From Myxococcus fulvus (GTDB taxonomy: Bacteria; Myxococcota; Myxococcia; Myxococcales; Myxococcaceae), in NCBI RefSeq assembly GCF_900111765.1, contig NZ_FOIB01000007.1, positions 433,704 through 497,703 on the forward strand: 64,000 bases of DNA. Direction: 5' to 3'. The notes below the pieces were generated by a model. That model did not search any database and had not been told where the DNA came from. It worked only from the letters and a program-made list of their open reading frames with translations. Both the position numbers and the translations under genes were made by a program. Every line of letters begins with the position of its first letter. The first letter of the stretch is position 1. Shown piece after piece: positions 57,432-64,000 of the stretch.

Positions 57432-58694
57432 ATGCCGAAGGACGTCTTCACCGTGTGTTTCTGTGGAACCGGCTGCGCGCGCGACGAGGGCGAGGAGACC
57501 CGGTACTGGGACTACAAGACCTCGCTGGTCCGCTTCCTGTCCAAGACCGAGCGCCAGCTCAAGAGCGACAAGGACATCTTCGACCCGCAGACGGGCTACA
57601 TCCCGGTGCGCATCCACAAGGAGATCTCCGGAGGGCTGCGCAACACGAAGCTCAGCGGCTCCGTGCGAGGGGTGGGCGAGAACGACTGGTTCGACCAGAT
57701 GGACCGTTGCGACCCCCTGCTCAGCAACCTGGAGCTGACTCCCGGAGATCTGCGCAAATACGTGTCGAGCTACTCCGAGGGCGATCAACGCGGGATGGCG
57801 AACCAGGGCGTGGGGTGGTCCGACGCCGCGCTCGCGCTCCACGGCGCCAGCCTCGCGGCGGCCAGCGGCGCGGAGCAATACAACTTCATCGGGCACAGCC
57901 GTGGCGGCGTCGAGGCCATCATGGCCGCCTGGTTCCTCTACGCCTATGGCGGGGAGTCCCGCCGGAACATCCCCATCAACATCTTCGCCATCGACCCCGT
58001 TCCGGGAATGGGCGAGTGGTACAGCATCCAGACCCAGCTGGCCCCCCAGGTCGAGAACTACGTCGGCGTCTATGCGTGGGACCACCTGGACACGGGCTTC
58101 GGCGCGGTGATTCCCCGGCCCAACGCCCGGATGACCCAGCAGAAGGCGCACCAGGACATCGAGGATGGGCGGGGACTGGGGAGCACCTGGTCGACGCTCG
58201 CGAGCAACCGCCAGCTCGCCGACCCCCTCGTCCGTCAGGACCTGCCCCAGCCCCAGGGCTACAAGCTCTACGCCATCCGGGGACGCCACGGCACCGTCGC
58301 GGGCATCTACACCACGGACGGGCTCTATGACGCAGCCAAGGTCAGCGGCGACGTCGGCGCGGTCCCCCGGCTCGTCTACAAGATGGCCCGGGGTTACCTG
58401 ACCCAGTGGGACACCGTCTTCCAGACGCGAAGCCGCGTGCGCGAGGGCGTCAAGTCGCTGCGCAGGCGCATCCACACGGCGCACTCCCACTTCGACACCA
58501 TGGCGCTCGGTGAGGTCCGCACCTCCCGGCTGCCCCTGCGCCAGTCCGTGCGGCGCGTCTCGTCCATCCACGGCATGCGCACCTGGGACCGCTACTACCT
58601 CGAGGACGTGGTGGGCACGCCCCCCTACAACCTGACCTATCCCTGCACCATCGAACAGGCCGGGGACGGGTGGATCGACTGGACCTTCCTGTGA
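57432..58694 (+). CDS. Alpha/beta hydrolase, lipase-like, possible effector (Tle-like)
   Basis: 420 residues from the ATG at 57432; the ribosome site is weak. The N-terminus begins VFTVCFCGTGCARDEGE, resembling the FDGTGN opening of the DUF2235/Tle1 type-VI lipase family. The nucleophile elbow is GHSRGG with Ser156, followed by NIFAIDPVPGMGEW (catalytic Asp region). A His-bearing loop near the end (HTAHSHFDTMAL) may finish the triad. No signal peptide, so export would need a special system. It is the first of two genes, 55 bp before the PLD/protease gene. Target and delivery are unknown; lipid attack on a rival cell is a fair guess. Confidence 0.75.
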   Translation: MPKDVFTVCFCGTGCARDEGEETRYWDYKTSLVRFLSKTERQLKSDKDIFDPQTGYIPVRIHKEISGGLRNTKLSGSVRGVGENDWFDQMDRCDPLLSNLELTPGDLRKYVSSYSEGDQRGMANQGVGWSDAALALHGASLAAASGAEQYNFIGHSRGGVEAIMAAWFLYAYGGESRRNIPINIFAIDPVPGMGEWYSIQTQLAPQVENYVGVYAWDHLDTGFGAVIPRPNARMTQQKAHQDIEDGRGLGSTWSTLASNRQLADPLVRQDLPQPQGYKLYAIRGRHGTVAGIYTTDGLYDAAKVSGDVGAVPRLVYKMARGYLTQWDTVFQTRSRVREGVKSLRRRIHTAHSHFDTMALGEVRTSRLPLRQSVRRVSSIHGMRTWDRYYLEDVVGTPPYNLTYPCTIEQAGDGWIDWTFL

Positions 58695-58749
58695 GCCCGC
58701 GCGGCCACCGAGACATCGCAAACCCCTCCAGGCGTGGAGCTCGACGACG

Positions 58750-61700
58750 ATGAGCAAGATCGATGACGTGCTGTCCGTGGTGCCCGACAAGTACTTCACG
58801 CACGAGAGCCACGAATGCTACGTGCGGCTGCTGGACACGCCCCGCATCTGGGGGCTGCCGTTCGGCCCTGAGATCATGCAGGAGGCCCGGCGCCGCACCA
58901 ACGACTTCGAGCGCGCCCTGGTGGAGGTTCTCCAGAAGACGCGCTTCCGCTGCGATGTGGCGTCGCTCAACAGCCCGGACCCCGCCTGGGCGAAGATCAT
59001 CCTGGGGGCGCTCGACACGGCGATGTCCGCCAACAAGGGCAAGCCCATCCAGATCCGCTTCCTCTTCGGGCAGACGCCCATGCTGCTCAAGGATGGCACG
59101 TCGCCCAACCTCATCGACTTCCAGGGCGCGCTGATTCGGCTGGTGCGCTCTCGCAAGAAGGACTGGGGCGCGGTGCCGGAGGTCTGGATGGCGAAGTTCT
59201 ACCGCCTCCAGGAGGGCCTGCTGTCGGGCTTCTCCGCCTTCGTCAGCGCGTCGCTGCCGTCGTGGCTGGCGCCGGACTCGGACGACGACTTCACGAAGAT
59301 GACGTGGAACCACTCGAAGATCGTCGCCTCGGATGGGACCGAGGCGCTGGTCGGCGGGCACAACCTGAACATGGACCTGTTCACCAGCTATCCCCCCGTG
59401 CACGACGTGTCCGTCGTCATGCACGGTGCGGGGGCCCTGGGCGCGCAGCGATTCCTGAACCGGATGTGGTCCTGCAGGACGGATGTGGTGACCAAGGAGC
59501 GCCTGGACCCGGACACCCTGACGTGGGTGAACGGTGACGACGACAAGGCGGAGGTGCGAAAGCCCCTGGACCCGCTGGAGCTGAAGGAGGCCCAGGACCT
59601 GCGCGCGCAGCGCTATGAGCTCTTCTCCAGGATTCACATTGGCGGCCTGCCGGTGGACAGTCCTCGCGCCCGCCGCCGCATCGCCAATGAGCCCCTGCCC
59701 ACCGTCTGGGAGGAGGACACCGAAGAGGACCTCCTGCCGGATGTCATCCGCGAGGACGACCTGCAGACGCTCAGGGACCTCGATCAGCCCGTCTTCGAGG
59801 AGGACCGGACCATCGGCTACGCGGGCATGGGGGAGTACAAGCGCGCCTCCCGCGTGCTGTCCATCGGCAAGCACTGGTCCGGCTCGGACATGAAGAACGA
59901 CTACGAGAAGGCGTCCGAGCTCATGAAGGAGAACCTCATCATGGGCTGCAAGGGCGTGCTGCGCCTGTCGCAGATGGACCTGGTGAGCGCGTGGAAGAAG
60001 AAGTGGTCCTCGCACGTCGTCTGTCATTGGATCATGGAGTCGCTGCTCGCCAATCCTCACCTGGTGGTGCAGGTGGTGGTGTCGCCCCTGGACGCGGGCG
60101 CGGGCGCGGAAGGGGACCAGTACTCGTTCGGCTCGGGCGCGTGCCGCACGTTCGAGCTGTTCCAGTACTACATGGCGAGGACGCTGGAGGACGAGCTGCG
60201 GCCGGATGCCGAGAAGCGGCTGCGCGCCCTGGACCGCCTGCACGTCGCGCCGTTCTATTACACGGACGTGCCCCGGGATAAGACGCGGGAGGGGGAGTCG
60301 TACTTCTGGCCGCAGCTGACGCCCGAGGGCTACACGGCGACCTTGAAGCAGAAGGCGCTCTCCGAGGTGCCGCCGGTCAAGGGCATCATCGGCAACGCGG
60401 TGGAGTCCGTGCAGAAGGCCAGCGGCGCGGTCTTCCCCAAGGTCCCCTCGGCGCCGGGCAACCACTCCAAGATCATGATCGCCGACGACCAGGCGTACGT
60501 GGTCGGGTCCGACAACCTCTATCCAGGCTTCCTCTCGGAGTTCAACTACCTGGTGGAGGGGCCGGTCGCGGTGGGGGACATGCTGCGCAACTACTGGGAG
60601 CCGCTCTGGTCCTTCTCGGGCAAGCATTGCGTCAATCCCCGCTGTGATGGGGGGTGCAAGACCCTCAAGAATCCGCCCGGGGCCAGGTCGGGCCGTGGGG
60701 TGATGTCCGAGCTGCCCGCGAGCCGGTTGTTGATGGGCATGGGGCATGGGAGCCCGCTGCCGCGTCCCGAGCTCTTCGGCGGCCGCATGCCAGGGGGTCT
60801 CCAGTCGCCCTCGTTCTTCGCCCGGAAGGGGTCGAGCCAGGATTGGTCCGAGCCGCTCCTGAACCCCGGCAACCAGGGGAAGGTCCTGCGGGTCGATCTG
60901 CGCGCGCCGCCGGACCTGATGGAGATCCTGAAGAAGGACGAGGAGACGGCGAAGAAGGAGAAGGAGGAGCGGGAGCGCCTCAAGCGCCTGCAGCCCGTGC
61001 CCTCGTCGTCGCCATCGACGGGGACGACGCAGCAGACCGCCTCCACGACGACGGGCGGGTCCTCGCCCTCGACGAAAGACTCATCCTCCAGCGCCTTCGA
61101 GAACCACGACAAGATCGAGGGGGCGCACTACTACACGGACCAGCAGATCGACACGCTCCTGCGCCACTATCTGCGGGGCGTGCCGAATGTGGTCGTGCTG
61201 CGCGGCATCAACCTCTACGTGCTCAATCGCATCGCGCCGAACGCGTATGACGAGGCGCTCCACGGCATGGTCGCGGATGGCCCGCCCCGCGTCCTCGTCC
61301 AGCCCTACAACATCAATGGCAACCACTGGGGGATCATCTACATCAAGGTGGCGCCTCCGGCGCGAGGCGTCCGGGGTCAGGCCCGCGTGCTCTTCGTCGA
61401 CCCGCTGGGGCCTCAAGGTGTCCCCAACCTGGGCACCCTGCGTCGCGCGTTCCCGGACCTGCTGGTCGAGCGCTCCGGCATCCGTTACCAGGACGACGTC
61501 ATGGGGAGCTACAAGGACGGCCAGCACAGCTGTGGTCCGTGGATCATCCAGATCGCGCGGCACCTCGTCGCGAACGATGGCGCCCTGCCTCCCACGGCGC
61601 GCCACCCGCGTGACGCCGCCGTCGGGTTCCGCGCGGAGCATCAGCAGGTCCTGGACAACCTCAACCGACAGTTCATGGACGAGTTCGTCATCGTGGAGGA

Positions 61701-61818
61701 CTACTTCGATTCGCCCAAGCCCCTGGTCAAGAGCGGGGAGCTCCCGAAGCCTCCCGTGGACAACAGCAAGAAGGGCAAGGACTCGGACGACGACGACGAC
61801 GGATTCGTCTTCGTCTGA
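58750..61818 (+). CDS. Phospholipase D / Ulp1-like protease fusion, putative effector
   Basis: 1022 residues with no signal peptide. Residues about 150-650 hold a phospholipase D fold with two HxKx4D motifs, HSKIVASD (His188) and HSKIMIAD (His572), the full set for a PLD active site. A charged, Ser/Thr-rich linker (about 720-800) leads to a cysteine-protease-like domain: NHWG (His859), FVDPLG (Asp884) and GQHSCG (Gln925, Cys928), in the H-D-Q-C order of the C48/Ulp1 superfamily. An acidic tail ends the chain. PLD enzymes cut phospholipid head groups; Ulp1-type enzymes cleave ubiquitin-like modifiers or act as acyltransferases. The pairing suggests a secreted effector against eukaryotic or bacterial prey. 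The short Gln-Cys spacing is unusual and needs a fold check. Confidence 0.82.
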   Translation: MSKIDDVLSVVPDKYFTHESHECYVRLLDTPRIWGLPFGPEIMQEARRRTNDFERALVEVLQKTRFRCDVASLNSPDPAWAKIILGALDTAMSANKGKPIQIRFLFGQTPMLLKDGTSPNLIDFQGALIRLVRSRKKDWGAVPEVWMAKFYRLQEGLLSGFSAFVSASLPSWLAPDSDDDFTKMTWNHSKIVASDGTEALVGGHNLNMDLFTSYPPVHDVSVVMHGAGALGAQRFLNRMWSCRTDVVTKERLDPDTLTWVNGDDDKAEVRKPLDPLELKEAQDLRAQRYELFSRIHIGGLPVDSPRARRRIANEPLPTVWEEDTEEDLLPDVIREDDLQTLRDLDQPVFEEDRTIGYAGMGEYKRASRVLSIGKHWSGSDMKNDYEKASELMKENLIMGCKGVLRLSQMDLVSAWKKKWSSHVVCHWIMESLLANPHLVVQVVVSPLDAGAGAEGDQYSFGSGACRTFELFQYYMARTLEDELRPDAEKRLRALDRLHVAPFYYTDVPRDKTREGESYFWPQLTPEGYTATLKQKALSEVPPVKGIIGNAVESVQKASGAVFPKVPSAPGNHSKIMIADDQAYVVGSDNLYPGFLSEFNYLVEGPVAVGDMLRNYWEPLWSFSGKHCVNPRCDGGCKTLKNPPGARSGRGVMSELPASRLLMGMGHGSPLPRPELFGGRMPGGLQSPSFFARKGSSQDWSEPLLNPGNQGKVLRVDLRAPPDLMEILKKDEETAKKEKEERERLKRLQPVPSSSPSTGTTQQTASTTTGGSSPSTKDSSSSAFENHDKIEGAHYYTDQQIDTLLRHYLRGVPNVVVLRGINLYVLNRIAPNAYDEALHGMVADGPPRVLVQPYNINGNHWGIIYIKVAPPARGVRGQARVLFVDPLGPQGVPNLGTLRRAFPDLLVERSGIRYQDDVMGSYKDGQHSCGPWIIQIARHLVANDGALPPTARHPRDAAVGFRAEHQQVLDNLNRQFMDEFVIVEDYFDSPKPLVKSGELPKPPVDNSKKGKDSDDDDDGFVFV

Positions 61819-61827
61819 GCCTTGGGC

Positions 61828-61850
61828 GGGAGGCGCGAGGCGCGTCTCCC
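61828..61850 (+). terminator. Hairpin after the PLD/protease gene
   Basis: A 10-bp stem, GGGAGGCGCG with CGCGTCTCCC (one G-T pair), and a 3-nt loop, 10 bp after the stop. Confidence 0.6.
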
Positions 61851-61855
61851 GGGTC

Positions 61856-61934
61856 CACGCATTACAGTCCTCCCGTCACCTGGAACGGGAGGTTGCAATG
61901 CGTTTCATGCGCCACATGGTCGTCACGGTGGGGC
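61856..61934 (+). repeat. Degenerate direct repeat, unit 1: orphan 5' end of a trypsin-like lipoprotein gene
   Basis: This stretch aligns with 62049-62129 along its whole length: CACGCATT, an ACCTGGAAC block, GGAGG ribosome site, five bases, then a start codon and MRFMRHMVV (61898-61900 is ATG). The frame closes after 18 codons. So it is the promoter-proximal part of a former paralogue of the following protease gene, whose body has been lost. Confidence 0.65.
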
Positions 61935-62048
61935 AGGGGGCCAGTCGGAGATGACACGTCAATGTGGGGCACCTGGCGGGACCTGACGTGTCAGCCGCGG
62001 GGCCTGCGCGGGGCGCTCTCTCTGGGCGGGCCTCGCGGGTCCCTGGTT

Positions 62049-62129
62049 CACGCATTGCAATCGTCCGCGCCTACCTGGAACTGGAGGATGCATTGCGTTT
62101 CGTGAGTCGCGTGGTGGTCGCGGTGGGGC
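62049..62129 (+). repeat. Degenerate direct repeat, unit 2: leader and start of the trypsin-like gene
   Basis: The second copy of the repeat holds the functional ribosome site (GGAGG, 62083-62087) and the start of the protease gene. The base corresponding to the A of ATG in unit 1 is T here, giving a TTG start. Confidence 0.65.
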
Positions 62130-63004
62130 TGTTGGGGTGTGGTGGTTCGGAGCTGGAGGTGCCCGAGGAGATGGAGCAGGGGACGCAGGAGATCGTGGGC
62201 GGCGTCGAGGCGCGCCCCGGATCGTGGCCCTGGATCGTCAGCCTGCAAGGGAGTGGGGGCCACTTCTGTGGTGGCAGCCTGATTCGGGTGGGGAGCAAGC
62301 AGGAGACCGACATCGTCCTCACCGCCGCGCACTGTGTCGCGGATGGATACGCGGGCACGACGGTGGTCGCGGGGGCCCATGACTTCTATCGGCCCTCCTC
62401 CGCGCAGGTGGCCGTCCGCGTGGCCAGAGCCGTCTCTCATCCGCAGTACGATCCGGACACGACGAGGAACGACATCGCCGTCCTCAAGCTCGAGCGCCCC
62501 ATCCGTATCGGGGGAACGTGTGGCGAGCCCGCCGTGCCCCCGCGTTCCAATCCCACCTCCGTGGTGTCCCTCGACAACGCGCTGAGCGTCCAGGCGGTGT
62601 GTCTGCCGGCCGCGGGCGCGGAGCTCGCGGCAGGCACGATGGCGTCCATCGCGGGCTGGGGCCTGACGCGAGAGGGGGGCTATGACACGTCCAGCATCCT
62701 GCTGCAGGTCGGTGTTCCCATCGTTGGGGACAGGGCCCTGGCGCAGAGCTATGCCTCGCAAGGTATCGAGATCGACGGCCCCTCGATGCTGGGCGCCGGG
62801 TACGCGCAGGGAGGCATGGACGCGTGCCAGGGAGACAGCGGGGGGCCGCTGGTCGTGAAGACGGGGAGCAAGTACGTGCTCCACGGCATCACGAGCTTCG
62901 GCGTGGGCTGCGCGAGGCCGGGCCTCCCGGGGGTCTACACGCAGGTCTCCAGCTTCCGCCCGTGGATCCAGGCGCGCGTCGCCGAGCTCAGTAGCGTCCG
63001 TTAG
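62093..63004 (+). CDS. Trypsin-like serine protease lipoprotein
   Basis: 303 residues from a TTG at 62093, five bases after GGAGG; the choice is backed by the upstream duplicate, which has ATG at the same place. Signal and lipobox VGLLGC. After the short pro-like segment EIVGGVEARPGSWPW (activation-site sequence IVGG) comes a chymotrypsin-fold domain with His80 in TAAHC, Asp127 in NDIAVL and Ser249 in GDSGGP. An Asp is present six residues before the Ser (MDACQGDSGG), pointing to trypsin-like specificity for Arg/Lys. It is likely an outer-membrane or exported protease for predation. Its stop overlaps the stop of the convergent gene by four bases. Confidence 0.92.
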   Translation: MRFVSRVVVAVGLLGCGGSELEVPEEMEQGTQEIVGGVEARPGSWPWIVSLQGSGGHFCGGSLIRVGSKQETDIVLTAAHCVADGYAGTTVVAGAHDFYRPSSAQVAVRVARAVSHPQYDPDTTRNDIAVLKLERPIRIGGTCGEPAVPPRSNPTSVVSLDNALSVQAVCLPAAGAELAAGTMASIAGWGLTREGGYDTSSILLQVGVPIVGDRALAQSYASQGIEIDGPSMLGAGYAQGGMDACQGDSGGPLVVKTGSKYVLHGITSFGVGCARPGLPGVYTQVSSFRPWIQARVAELSSVR

Positions 63005-63654
63005 CCGCGGAGCGTCACTCGCGGCGTGTAGTGGCGCACGACCGCCTTGTCGAGCGGCTCGGGATATTTCCAGAACGCCTGCTCCAGCGCATACATCCGG
63101 TCCCTCTCGTCCGGGGTCAGCATGCCCGGCAGGTCGGAGAGGGACACCATCTCTTCGGTCCCACCGTAGTGGGCGACGACGTTCAGCATGTCGTTCAGAC
63201 ATTGCCGCGTGCCCTGGGCGCCAATCCTGTCCAGCGCCTCGATGGCGAGGTGACAGGTCTCCTCGCCCCAGTTGCAGAAGAACTGCATGAAGCCGCCGTT
63301 GTTGATGTCGGCCTCCATGCGCCACAACGCGACCAGCTCCCGCTCGTCGGGCGGTAGGGCGGACAAGTCCCCGCGGACCTGTTGCAGCCGCGCGAGGGCA
63401 TGTTCGTAGAGGGCCTCCTGTTCGAGGGTCCAGACGCTGACCATGCCCTCTGGGGCGGGCTCCCAGAGGGCTGGCCAGTTCACGCCACGACCGTCCTCGG
63501 TGAGGACCCACTCACGGCGTTGCTCGGGCGTGGCCTTGTGGACGCGGATGTAGCGGCTGATGGGGAGGGACAGGACGCGACCGTCCGTCAGGCGCAGCAG
63601 GATGCTCTGCTCGTCGAAGCCCACGTCGAGGATGCGGTTGTCGTCGGGTGCCAT
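63001..63654 (-). CDS. DUF2442-DUF4375 fusion protein
   Basis: 217 residues. Residues about 8-65 match the DUF2442 pattern (VGFDEQSILLRLTDGRVLSLPIS ending in NWPALWEP, quoted in parts), a small beta domain seen in toxin-antitoxin and DNA-binding contexts. The rest matches DUF4375/DMP19-like proteins: LWRMEADINNGGFMQFF and a C-terminal helix bundle. DMP19 types mimic DNA or bind regulators. Neither domain has a confirmed job here. It converges on the protease gene. Family names are recalled, not searched. Confidence 0.75.
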   Translation of the reverse strand: MAPDDNRILDVGFDEQSILLRLTDGRVLSLPISRYIRVHKATPEQRREWVLTEDGRGVNWPALWEPAPEGMVSVWTLEQEALYEHALARLQQVRGDLSALPPDERELVALWRMEADINNGGFMQFFCNWGEETCHLAIEALDRIGAQGTRQCLNDMLNVVAHYGGTEEMVSLSDLPGMLTPDERDRMYALEQAFWKYPEPLDKAVVRHYTPRVTLRG

Positions 63655-63961
63655 GCCGGGTCAGCCTAATACGATTTGAGCAAATGCGTGACGGTCCTCG
63701 AGGAGGAGCGCGAGCGCCGAGTCTGCGGCGGTACTCCTCCTCGGGCAACTGGCGCGCCAGCTCTTCAGTGACCGGGCAGAACTAAACATGATATGGAAAT
63801 GCCGGGATTTACTGACTTGTGCGAAAGGGACGGTATGTGAACTGTTGGGCTGGGGGAAGATTGTGCTGACTCAGGCGAAACGGGGTGTCTTTCGGGTGTG
63901 TGTCTTCACGTCAGTTCGAGACTAGCGCGGGACTATCAAGCTGCATGGAAGGAGTACTGTC
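63655..63961. other. Intergenic region before a possible gene at the edge
   Basis: 307 bp between the DUF2442 gene (minus strand) and a possible plus-strand start. The stretch after 63780 is visibly more AT-rich than its surroundings, as expected of a promoter region. No RNA gene or repeat is recognised. Confidence 0.4.
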
Positions 63962-64000
63962 GTGGCCACCGTGGCTAAGCGTGCGCGAGAAAAGTGGTTT
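63962..64000 (+). CDS. Possible start of a gene running off the window
   Basis: A GTG at 63962 follows GGAAGGAG (63947-63954) with a 7-nt spacer and opens a frame beginning VATVAKRAREKWF, still open at the window edge. Only 13 codons are visible, so no function can be given. The basic, helical character is compatible with many proteins. Confidence 0.35.
   Translation, partial: MATVAKRAREKWF

Overview
The window is high-GC DNA with the style of a fruiting myxobacterium of the Myxococcaceae (Myxococcus, Pyxidicoccus or Corallococcus). The reasons are: a Lon protease very like the myxobacterial LonD/BsgA paralogue; many secreted lipoproteins of unknown role; LexA-type boxes with a CTGAAC half-site; frequent GTG and TTG starts; and dense packing with many ATGA stop/start overlaps. 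No rRNA, tRNA, CRISPR array or insertion sequence was seen.

Layout. 0-1.9 kb: the end of a non-ribosomal peptide synthetase (partial A domain, PCP, thioesterase). 2-4 kb: an ArsR/AHSA1 gene pair and a cell-wall amidase lipoprotein. 4-10.2 kb: a SWIM/SNF2 helicase convergent with lon. 10.5-14.2 kb: a von Willebrand A lipoprotein, then imuA-imuB behind a LexA-like box. 14.2-26.2 kb: housekeeping and envelope genes (FHA protein, sugar epimerase, ABC-F ATPase, SPFH/NfeD pair, acetyltransferase, glycosyltransferase) mixed with lipoproteins. 26.3-30 kb: an NADP-binding oxidoreductase, a DUF4157 protein with an HExxH motif and a frameshifted zinc-ribbon neighbour. 30.2-33.1 kb: a coupled ECF sigma / membrane regulator / caspase-like operon. 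35-39.3 kb: a 1421-residue lipoprotein joining a LamG-like region, a di-haem peroxidase and six two-cysteine repeats. 39.3-42.8 kb: an unrecognised three-gene coupled operon. 43-49.8 kb: an SDR, a FeeM/LuxI-like acyltransferase followed by a haem-oxygenase-fold oxidase and, convergently, a LuxR-type regulator, then a lipoprotein and a serine hydrolase. 49.8-51.5 kb: an adenylate cyclase with a twin-box upstream region and a small membrane protein. 51.5-54 kb: a tandem, partly decayed DUF6310/DUF5953 (toxin/immunity-like) array. 54.1-57.2 kb: dnaE2 behind a second LexA-like box. 57.4-61.8 kb: a lipase-like protein and a phospholipase D / Ulp1-like protease fusion. 62-63.7 kb: a trypsin-like lipoprotein and a DUF2442-DUF4375 protein; a new gene may begin at the right edge.

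How the parts work together. imuA-imuB and dnaE2 lie about 40 kb apart but have matching LexA-like boxes, so the error-prone mutasome appears split yet co-regulated. The 51-62 kb stretch reads as an antagonism island: a nuclease-like lipoprotein with immunity-like partners and orphan remnants, then two large effector-like enzymes. The caspase operon and the acyltransferase/oxidase/LuxR set are the best candidates for little-described signalling or stress systems. All functions are inferred from motifs and context; no database search was possible.
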